From: Macrolepiota albuminosa | Lineage: Eukaryota; Basidiomycota; Agaricomycetes; Agaricales; Agaricaceae | Length of the DNA stretch: 64,000 nucleotides | Reading direction: 5' to 3' | Assembly (NCBI GenBank): GCA_027475525.1 | Contig: JAMWFC010000107.1 | Span: forward strand, 514,992-578,991 | Shown here: piece by piece, positions 55,180 through 64,000 of the stretch | How the letters are laid out: each line of letters begins with the position of its first letter | How positions within the stretch are numbered: position 1 is the stretch's first letter | Made by a program: the position numbers and the translations under genes | The notes under the pieces: model-generated | Databases searched by the model: none | The model's input: the letters and a program-made list of their open reading frames with translations, nothing else | Told to the model about the DNA's origin: nothing

Positions 55180-58100
55180 TTACATTTGTAAACCATTAAG
55201 AACTTCTTGATACACAATATTTGCAGTCGCTCTTGATGTATTTTCTTCTGACAAAATCACCTTGATACGATCTCCTGATGTGCATCGAGAAAGTGCAACA
55301 TAGAGTTGGCCATGTGTAAAAACCGGTGATCGAAGGTCCAATCCAACATGCTTGACTGATTGCCCTTGAGACTTGTTGATAGTCATAGCAAAGGCCAATC
55401 GAATTGGAAACTGTCTCCTGCGTAATGGTATAGGCAAATCCTCTTCAGAAGCATCTAGATTGATCCTTGGAATCAAAACAGTTGAACCTGCAAACTTGGC
55501 ATCTCCACTGATAATATGACATCTGAGGACTCTAGTGCTGATGTGAGTGACAATCATTCTTGTTCCATTGCAAAGTCCTTTGGTTGTGTCCAGATTCCTG
55601 AGAAGCATGACAGGAACTTCAATCTTCAAAGCCAGTTTAGCCAAAGGCAAACTACTGGCTTTCAAAGAGTTGAGATATTCCACAGGATATAAGGCAAGGC
55701 CATCAGGATTCCTGTTATCAGAAAGAACAGAATCTGCACTCTGTAAGATCCTTTCTTCCCCTGGATACCTCTCTAGAACTTCTGCATTGATCTCCTCTAT
55801 ATCAGAGTTCTTGCCAGAGAGAATAGTCCGGTCCAGGTAATACTGATCATTTTGAGGATGACCAATATCAGGATATGTGGAAGAAATCAATCCAGTGATA
55901 GAATTGTCATCACAGATCATCCTTTCAGGCAATTTGACTGTTTCTCCAGGTCCTAGATTTTTCCCTGCACCAACATCCAACAACCAAGCTGCATGAGCAA
56001 TATTCTCTGCAGTCTGATCCAATCTCATGTTTTGGACCAAGTAGTGGACTTGGATATGATCCCAAAGTCGGCCCCTTTTGAGTGAAGCAGCAATCATCTG
56101 CTGTCTGAGTCCATGTGGAACCACTGGAAGAGTTTGCCTAAAGTCCCCTCCAAAAACCACAGTAACTCCACCAAAGAAAATGTCGTTATCGAAGATGTCC
56201 CTGAAGCCACGATCTACAGATTCAATGGCATTTTTGTGTTGCATTGGAACTTCATCCCAAATAACAACTTTGGTGCGAAGTATGAGCTGTGATAACTGGG
56301 TTCCTCTCTTGATATTGGCAATGGATGTGTCAAGAGCAGGAATGGGAATTTTGAATCTTGAATGAGCTGTCCTACCCCCTTCCAACAATAAGGCAGCAAT
56401 GCCAGATGATGCTACACATAATGCCACATCTCCATTGGAACGAACTGCAGCAGCCAGAGTATTGCAGACAAAGGTTTTGCCACATCCTCCAGCACTGTGA
56501 ATGAATAGCATCCTGCCCAAATTGTTGTTCACTGAGTTTATGACAGCATTGAAAGTCTCCAGTTGTTCCACATTGAACTTGGCCTTGTTACCCTCCACTC
56601 TTTGCTTGAGCTCTTCAACATCATAATTGGTTTCATCTTCTAAAAGCCTGTTGCCTAGAAGAATGATCAGTATTCAAGTTAATCTTTTATGCAAATGCCA
56701 ATTACCTGGAACTATATTCCAATTCTGTTGAGCCTCTGGCATGTTGGGAAAGTCTTTCAGAGTTTTTCCAAAATTCATCAAAGTGTCATTGATGAGATAA
56801 AGGCCATAGTCATAGACATCCTCATTGGTAAAGACTCGGTCCCTGTATTGCCTAGTATGTTCCAATCTGTGTCGAAGATCATCACAGATAGAATGTTTGA
56901 ATTCGTCCCATAGACCCTCAGGAGTGGCAGGAGCACAGTGGAATAGAATAGTGCAAAACAGCTGCCTGAGAGCTGATCCTAGTTGGATTGGAGCAGCTTC
57001 AGTGAGACACTGCCTCCATTCTGCATCATCTTCCAAAAGACCTAGAGCCTTGCATGCTTCTTGATAAGTGGGATAGATATGGCCATTGACTGTCCTGAGA
57101 TCAGCCCATGAAGTTGCATTGGTTACAACAGTCAAGAGCATCCTGAGATAGAACCTTTCTCCCTGTCTTGGTGAAGCAAAATACATCCTTCCAATTGCTG
57201 TCCCTCTCTGCCTCTCCTTCCAACTCCGTTTAGATGCTTCATAAACAAACTTGGTTGGAAAGTTCTGATAAGTGGTGTTATTATTGGGAAACCTGGTATT
57301 GGCTTCAAACCAAGCTGTGAGTGCAGTCTTGTCTGCATTAGGTCTAGCAGCCACCACCTGTATTGGTTCATCATCTGGGAAATAGACTTCATGCTGGTTT
57401 TCCAAGTGCACAGGCAATCTGTACACTGAAGGATATTCAGCATGCATGTTGAATTCAAAGATGTGCCAGCAAGCCTCAGGAGCAGAAATGTATCTGGCAT
57501 CCAAGTGTTCTTTGATTTCATCCCTCTCCTCCCTAGCAATCTCCAAAGTTGTCCTATCATGGCCCTTGTAGATGTACTTGTGAATGTATTTGATTGCATC
57601 CACTGAAGCACAGACTTCCACATTGATATGACATTGGAATTTGGCTGAGAGATATGGATTGTATGGGACAACATTACGATTGTCATAACGACGACCATGC
57701 TTTTCAAAAAAGCGGCCATTGTTAGGTCTGGCATATTGGGGATAGCCATCATCACCATACTGTGTAGCTTCCTGAAATTCCTTGGGATATCTCTTGGAAC
57801 ATTTGCCATCTACCATGCACTTGGCATTGGGAAAATCTGCTCCACATAGACCATGAACCATATTGGTAGTAACAACCTAATAACAAAGGTCAGTTACTGC
57901 ATTGATAATTCAAGCAAAGCCAATACCTGATACAATTGAGGCTGAGTCACTGGATCAGGAATTTGAGCAGAAACAATAGTGTCCACATGAGCTGCATCTT
58001 TGATCTTGTCATGATGATGGAAAAAGATCAAGATATGTATATGTGGAAGTCCCCTCTTTTGAAATTCAATGGTATGGACAGATGCCACACATTTTCCAAA

Positions 58101-60620
58101 TAGACCATCTTTTATGTCCTTCAAAAGAGCATTCTTCTTGAGTTCAAATACTCTGGCAACAATATCTGGACGGTCAGAAGCTGTTTGCCTCTTTCCATTA
58201 ACCATAGGTTCTTTTAGCAGAGCCTCTTCAATTTCTGGCCACTTTGGATTGGCAGTCATGGTGATGAAGAGATCTGGTTTATGGAAATGCCTGCAAATAG
58301 CCATAGAGTCCTGGAATAATTGCTGCATGTGTCGTTCACTTCCAACATGAGAAGAGGGAAGGACTACCCATCGGCTTTGCCTGCGTAAGTCTTCATCTCC
58401 AGCAGCCGCATCGACCACTCCTTGATACACTTCAGCCCTAATCTTCTTTTGATTGTGCCGGACCCAATTGAGCTTGTTCTGCTCAGTTGATGCCCATGCA
58501 TCCACAACATATTGCTGAAACAGTCTGCCACTCCAAAGCAATGCAGCATTAGCTTCCAAAGCTCTTTGCTGCAGCCTATATGCATAATATGCAGTTTGGC
58601 TAACTTTTTTGGCTCTTTGTTCTCCTGCTGGTCCAAATTGAGATTGAATATCGGTGTGAAATCCAGGTTCTCCAGTTGGAAATATGATAGTGTAATGCAG
58701 AGGAGTGTAATAGGGGTGTAGATGGCTGATTTGCTTCAATTGACCTCCATGCAGATGCAGGACTATGTCATGGTGATCTGATCGTTCTTCAGAACCATCT
58801 CCTGGTATAATTGCAGCAACTCCTTCCTGTTCATTAGGGTTGTTATAGCGTCGATGGTCTCCAAAGTCAGCTCTAAGTTGAACAGAAAGCCTTTGTGGTT
58901 GGCCTTCAGGAACTTCTGTCATAATCTGCTTTGCAAGCTTGTATAAGCCAATAAAGGGATTGACTCTATGAAGCATATCCTGCAAAGAGGCCATTATCTG
59001 AGGATCCAATCTAGGATTGCTTCCCTGACGAAAAGCCAATTGTTGATTGTGATCGTAGAAGTAGAGTTGTGCATACACAGGATGATCACCTTCAGTTGGA
59101 AGCAAAGCACCTGTCAGATGATGGAGCTCTCCATTAATCCTAAAGCTGTATGGTCCTGGAGCATTCATAATTGCATGATCAATTTTGACTCCCAGAGATG
59201 TAAATGCAAAGGCTGCATTATATTGGCGAATAGATGCTTTGAAAGCATCAGAAAGGGGGTGCTGGCCTTGGAGTAGGTCAATCAGTTCTGGGGGTGCATC
59301 TGCAAGTCTGGGCAAATCGATCTGGCCTTGTAGACAGCACATGCCAAACTTTTTATGATGTCTAGTAGAATTGGTGAGCTTTTCAGCATCCCAATGTAGA
59401 GCCTGACAGTGTGGACATATGACATCCATAAGACCAAGATAATGTGCTGAGGGTTCATCTATATAAGGCTGTCTTCCTCTTGGCAAAGCATTTATGCCTT
59501 GAATATGATCAACCCTTGGTAGCATAGGAGGTGCTGGTAGATTTTGCACAGGTGGATCCACATATTCCAAGTCCTCCTCCATATCCTCAGCAGGATTATT
59601 TCTAGGATCTTCTGGTAGGACTCTATGATGCTCCTCTACTACTGCTTGTGCCAATTCCTGTTGCCTCTGTTGTTCTTGAACCATAGCCATATGTCTCAGC
59701 CTTTCCTGCTCTTGTAATTCTGCTAGTGTGGGAGCTGGCAGAGATGGCATAGAATTCTGTACAGATACATTTCTGACTCTTCTAAATGCCAGAGCAGGTA
59801 GGGGTGGCACCATAGGCATAGGATTCTGTAAAGGAGTGTTCCATCCTTCAGGCAGAACAGTTTCAGGAATGTCCACAGGAAGTGGAGCAATAGTAGGCAG
59901 GTTGTCTCTTCTATGTATAGGAAGAGGGAGAGCAGGTAGAAGTGGTACCATTCTGGGCCTATTGTTTCTTCTGGATGTAGAAACAGGTAGAGGTGGCACC
60001 ATTCTAGGTATAGGATTCTGTAAAGGTCCATCCCATCCTTCAGGCAAAAGAGTTTGAGGAATGACAATAGCAAATGGATCCTGAGCAACAATAGGCATAT
60101 TCCCAGACTCTCTACCCCCAGACAAAGAGTTTGAGGAATGACAATAGCAAATGGATCCTGAGCAACAATAGGCATATTCCCAGACTCTCTACCCCCAGAC
60201 TCTCTACCCCCAGACCCTATACCCCCAGACTCTCCTCCCCCAATCCCTATATCCCCAGACTCTCCTCCCCCAGACTCTCTATCCCTAGACTCTATACCCC
60301 CAGACCCTATACCCCCAGACTCTCTATCCCCAGACTCTCTACCCTCAGTTCCTTCAGTTTGAGGAATGACAATAGCAAATGGATCCTGAGCAACAATAGG
60401 CATATTTCCAGACTCTCTACCCCCAGACTCTATACCCCCAGACTCTCTATCCCCAGTTCCAAAATGAAGTGGTATAACCACAGAAGTAGATCTTCTACTT
60501 CTATGTGCACGACGATCATCAGGATCAGTCATTTGCAACTGTTGAAGCCTGCTTTCAATCCTAGCCTGCTGTCTTTGACCTTCAGGAGTACTGGGTTCAG
60601 AATGAGTAGTTGAAGATTGC
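55180..60620 (-). CDS. Helitron A transposase (Rep endonuclease + Pif1-type helicase)
   Basis: Rolling-circle transposase that nicks and unwinds a Helitron strand. The main exon from acceptor 60620 runs to 57927, then 57876-56706, then 56654-55180; introns 57877-57926 and 56655-56705 are GT-AG and keep frame. The N-terminus is disordered with imperfect RESGG repeats (60180-60460) and Pro-rich segments. The Helitron-like N domain precedes the HUH motif (GLPHIHILIFF, about 58035). Rep tyrosines lie in YIHKYIYKGHD (about 57570). Helicase motifs: Walker A GGCGKT (about 56490), Walker B WDEVPM (about 56245), GGDFRQTLPVVP, and C-terminal TINKSQGQS and YVALSRCTSGD. The frame change at 60047-60200 is due to a 77-bp duplication. 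Likely functional. Confidence 0.93.
60047..60200. repeat. 77-bp exact tandem duplication (10)
   Basis: Exactly 2 x 77 bp in the transposase N-terminus. Removing one copy joins the frame from 60538 to that running to 57927. Confidence 0.97.
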
Positions 60621-61160
60621 CTAAATTATTGATTTTTTAAGCATTTCAATAGTTCAAACTCTTTAAAAGTTACATACATGATGATATATCTAGTATATCA
60701 ATAGCTAGATGTTGTCAAGCTTTCACTAATAAGCTGAATTCAATGTTTATTAGCATTGAACAATAATAAATGAACTGATACTAACTGTTTGTAGTGTTAA
60801 ATAAGCTGAATTGAATATGTATTAGCATTGATCAATAATAAATAAACCAATACTTACTTTGTTGTAATGATTTCGGATTTGTTTGTAGTGTCAAATACTA
60901 TTTGTAGTGTCAAATAAGCTGAATTAGCATTAATCAATAATAAACAAACCAACACTTACTTTGTTGTAACGATTTCGGAATTGTTTGTAGCTGAATTGAA
61001 TGTTTATTAATTGATCAATAATAAATAAGCCAATACTTACTTTGTTGTAAATTTGTTTGTAGTGTCGAATAAGCTGAATTCAACGTTTGTAAACATAAAT
61101 CAATCAATCAACAAATTGACACTTACTTTGTTTGTAGTGTCTTCTCACTACAACAGTGAA
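60621..61160 (-). other. Mini-intron array in the 5' leader of the Helitron A gene
   Basis: Read on the minus strand, units of the form (exon) ...ACAACAAA|GTAAGT...TTCAG|CTTATTTGACACTAC... recur with introns of roughly 45-60 bp and small exons. Some units are decayed. Confidence 0.6.
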
Positions 61161-61449
61161 TTTCGAGTTTGTTTGGTCATGTGTGGTCAAAGAGCATGCG
61201 AGGCGTGAAAAGTAGTGTCCACTAAATCGCGTTTGGCCTCTTCTCATCCGGACACCTTCAAAAAATGTCCAAACATAGTATTTATATTAATATTAAAGTT
61301 TACAATATATATTTTTTATTTTTTATACTCTAAGTACTAAAATTGAGACTCTCAGTACGAAAATGAGATGTCGTTACCCAAAAAGGAAGGTTCTTGGTCA
61401 GCCTTGGTCAGCATTAGTTTTTCCCAGGCGTCGTCCCATATATTATAGA

Positions 61450-61485
61450 TGTTGTTGTACTTGATTGCCATGGAGATCTGTAGAT
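61450..61485 (+). repeat. Host sequence between the two autonomous Helitrons
   Basis: About 36 bp matching host copies at 19849 and 43775 (TTGTCGT..., CCATGGAGA), which marks the ends of the flanking Helitrons. Confidence 0.65.
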
Positions 61486-61820
61486 ATTTATATAGAATGG
61501 GACAACTTTTGTAGGAATTTGATGTGATGACTAAAAATTTGTCAGCTGAGTCATTGATGACTAAGGCTGATAAATAGTTGTCTTTTTGGTCTGTTTTTTG
61601 ATCAGTTAGAAAAAAAAATTGTACATTAAATATGTATATTAAATATTTTACTGTATGCTATCTCTCAGACACATGTGGAAGGTGTCCGGAGTTTGTGGAT
61701 GTGGCTGAGGCCAAAACGCAATTTAGTAGACACCAGTTTTCACGTCTCACGTATTCTTAAACCAAACAGCATTAATTTTTCCACGGTTTCAACGTTGTAG
61801 TGAGTAAACTACACTACAAA

Positions 61821-62504
61821 GTAAGTGTTGATTGATTGGTTGATTTACAAATATTAATAACCATTCTTACAGCAATGCTTTGAAACTCGATTACAAAGTA
61901 AGTATTAACTGATTGATTGATTGATGACTATTAATAAATGATCAATTTAGCTACAACTTTGAAACTTGATTACAAAGTAAGTATTGACTGATTGATATTG
62001 ATGACTATTAATAAATGATCAATTTAGCTACAACTTTGAAACTTGATTACAAAGTAAGTATTGACTGATTGATTAATTGATGACTATTAACAAACATTCT
62101 TATAGCAAAATTTTCAAACTCAACTACAAAGTAAGTAATGATTGATTGATTGATCAATGATCCTTGACAAACATTCAATAGCTCGACAACTTTCAGCTAT
62201 TGATTGATGATTGTAAGTGATTTTTAATGTATTTGAGCTTGAAAATTGCTTAAAAAATTTGAAAAAATCACAGAAAAATCAGGAAAAATTCAATTCAGCT
62301 TATAGTGAAAGTTTGGGCTATTGTAGTAAGTGACTTTTATTGTTTTTGAGCTTTATAAATGCTTATAAAATTCAAAAAATTCAAGAAAAATTCAATTCAG
62401 CTTAGAGTAACACTTGGACAACTTTGAGCTATTGATATACTCATCATGTAAGTGTCTTTCAATAGTTTTAAGCTATGAAAATGCTTAGAAAACTTTTTTT
62501 TCAG
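61821..62504 (+). other. Mini-intron array in the 5' leader of the Helitron B gene (8 introns)
   Basis: Consecutive GT-AG introns at 61821-61872, 61898-61950, 61977-62027, 62054-62105, 62131-62181, 62213-62298, 62326-62400 and 62448-62504, all but the last pair of boundaries nearly repetitive. They separate exons of 25, 26, 26, 25, 31, 27 and 47 nt. Every donor is GTAAGT. Acceptors are ACAG, TTAG, ATAG or TCAG. One unit (61997-62073) is an exact 77-bp repeat of its neighbour. Confidence 0.65.
61920..62073. repeat. 77-bp exact tandem duplication (11)
   Basis: Exactly 2 x 77 bp. The native array period is also 76-78 bp, but neighbouring units are far less alike, so this identical pair is probably the same artefact class. 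Confidence 0.85.
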
Positions 62505-64000
62505 GCAATCTTCAACTACTCATTCTAATAATGAATCCAGTACTCCTGAAGGTCAAAGACAGCAGGCTAGGATTCAAAGCAGGCTACAACAGTTACAAAT
62601 GACTGATCCTGATGAGCGTCGTGCCAATAGAATTAGAAGATCTACTTCAGTGGTTATACCACTTCATTATAGAACTGGGGATATGGGAACTAGAGATATG
62701 GGAACGGGAAATACAGGAACTGGAGATATGAGAATTGAAAGAAATAACCAGATTGCCTTTAGCTCTTTGAGGAGGCCCATTGGACCAACAGTTACTGTGG
62801 ATTTATTTGCATCTGAGGATGTACAACTTGGAACTACAGGATTGGAGGATATGAGAACTGGGGGAAATAATCAGATTGCTTCAAGCTCTGGGAAAAATAC
62901 TTCTAGCTCTTTGAGCAGGCCTCTTGGACCACCAACTGTTGCTGAGAATCTATTTGCTAGAGCCATTCCTGAAACTCATTTACCTGAAGGATGGAATGCT
63001 TCTTTGCAAAATCCAATTCCTAGAATGATACCACCTCTACCTCTTCCTGCACATAGAGCTCCTTATGTGCCTTCAATAGTAGCACCTCTACCAGCTGCTG
63101 TGCATGGAAAAGATAATAGGGTGGGATTAGTCAATCAGCCTGTAGTTGGTAGGACTGCTATGAGTATATCTAAAACTCATTTGCCTGAAGGTTGGGATGC
63201 TCCTTTATGAAATCCTATACCTAGAATGCCTGCTTTGCCAAACTTCACAATGCCATTACTATTGCCACCTGCACTTAAAAATAGAGGAAGACAAATTAAT
63301 CAGCAGGTTGCTCCACAAACATTAGCAGCATTGCAAGACCAACAAAGGTTGAGGCACATTGCTGCAGCTGAGAAGCAGGATAGACAACGGCAGGTACTAG
63401 CAGTATTGCAAGAGCAGCAACGGCTCAGACATATTGCTTTAGCTGAAGAAGAGGAGAGGCAAAGGCAACAACAGGCATTAGCAGAAATACCAAGGATAAG
63501 GGCTGAAGAGCAGAGAACACAACAGCAAGGATTGGCTGCTTTACAACAACCAGTGCCAGAGGTGAGATAAACACACCTTTTATTTTATAAGCTGCTTTGA
63601 CTAACAAAAGTCAACAGCATTTAGATCTCAACCCTGAACATAGGCCTTTGAATGAGGTTAGAGCTGAAAGAATCTTGCAAAGCTGGGAACAGCAACATTT
63701 AGCTGATCTTAAAGAGAATTTTAATGATTTACATCCTCATGGGTTAGAAAATATTCATGCAGCTTTTGATGAGATGCTTCAGAATTCTTTGGAGTATTTG
63801 AAGCATTTCATAGACAATGAAATTGATCCAAATTCACTAGATGATTCTAGGAATGATCCTGCTGAGAATATAGAAGAGGACTTGGAGTATGTGGATCCAC
63901 CTGGAGATAACAGGCAGCAAAATCTACCAGCACCTCCTATTCTACAAAGAGTTGATTATATTCAAGGCAGAAATGCTCTTTCAAGAGGAAGACAGTTTTA
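62505..64000 (+). CDS. Helitron B transposase, N-terminal part
   Basis: Exon from 62505 to 63561, intron 63562-63617 (GTGAGA...ACAG), exon from 63618 past the window edge. It encodes the same N-terminus as Helitron A (QRQQARIQSRLQQLQMTDPD, then RRSTSVVIPLHY), Pro-rich repeats with ETHLPEGW, a Gln/Glu/Arg coiled-coil stretch (QERQRQQQALAEIPR-like), and NIEEDLEYVDPP. First ATG in frame 62599. One in-frame TGA at 63208-63210 suggests this copy is mutated. Catalytic domains lie beyond the window. Confidence 0.85.

Larger units (their letters stand above)
54619..61449 (-). mobile_element. Autonomous Helitron A
   Basis: Minus orientation. The 5' end on the right reads TCTATAATATATGGGACG, preceded by A as Helitrons require. 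The 3' end on the left has two hairpins: a ~20-bp stem palindrome (54619-54659) and TTGGGGGC-TTC-GCCCCCAA (about 54659-54678). It ends CTCG before TC rather than the usual CTRR, so the exact 3' terminus is uncertain. It contains one Rep-helicase gene and a mini-intron array in its 5' leader. Confidence 0.82.
61486..64000 (+). mobile_element. Autonomous Helitron B, 5' part (continues past the window)
   Basis: Plus orientation. The 5' end region TATATAGAATGGGACAAC resembles Helitron A's TCTATAATATATGGGACG. The leader 61680-61760 is a diverged inverted counterpart of 61180-61260. The Rep gene runs off the right edge. Confidence 0.75.

Noticed and set aside
60131..60613. Plus-strand ORF with SLSTPRLYTPRL-like repeats
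   Set aside because: It is the antisense shadow of the RESGG-repeat N-terminus of the Helitron A transposase.

Overview
The window looks like a transposon-rich fungal chromosome, most likely a filamentous basidiomycete. The evidence is short GT-AG introns (about 41-60 bp), Ty3/gypsy chromoviruses, Helitrons with Rep-Pif1-helicase genes, and remnants of phospholipase D and of a cytochrome-b5-fused front-end desaturase. Almost all of it is mobile elements, solo LTRs and decayed host genes. I saw no rRNA, tRNA or CRISPR.

Layout. 1-1982: 3' end of a degraded Ty3/gypsy element with its LTR, set into a remnant of a second LTR family (1983-2262). 2995-4861: front-end fatty-acid desaturase pseudogene. 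5221-17571: a complete but mutated chromovirus on the minus strand (target duplication ATAGT) with an extra sense-strand gene after pol; that gene is itself split by a solo LTR at 8348-8802 (target duplication TTGAC). 17681-18724: an unidentified host gene split by a second solo LTR of the same family (target duplication GATAT). 19509-46465: a tandemly duplicated host segment (BAR-like gene plus phospholipase D fragment). Its first copy holds three levels of nesting: an old solo LTR (TTAT), inside it a full Ty3/gypsy element 20598-41941 (CTAT), and inside that element's protease gene a GC-rich chromovirus 24101-34961 (CCTGC) whose two LTRs look identical. 46978-48259: a multi-pass membrane protein gene. 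49400-51800: a third phospholipase D pseudogene. 53339-64000: three Helitron units, one non-autonomous and two autonomous, the latter head to head.

Five observations stand out. (1) Both intact gypsy elements, although unrelated, carry a spliced protein-coding gene on the antisense strand between pol and the 3' LTR; a third element has an extra gene there in sense. (2) The inner chromovirus has two tandem aspartic protease domains and a 12-nt self-complementary primer site of Tf1 type. (3) The outer element uses three frames (gag, pro, pol), each step being -1. (4) The autonomous Helitrons have an array of tiny exons and about 50-bp introns in front of their Rep gene. (5) Eleven direct tandem duplications have a period of exactly 77 bp. 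In every coding case tested, deleting one copy restores the frame, so these are almost certainly assembly (k-mer overlap) artefacts, and several apparent frameshifts here are not biological.

Nearly all true nonsense mutations in the older minus-strand element are CGA to TGA, pointing to cytosine-methylation or RIP-like decay. The GC-rich inner element has escaped this, consistent with recent arrival.
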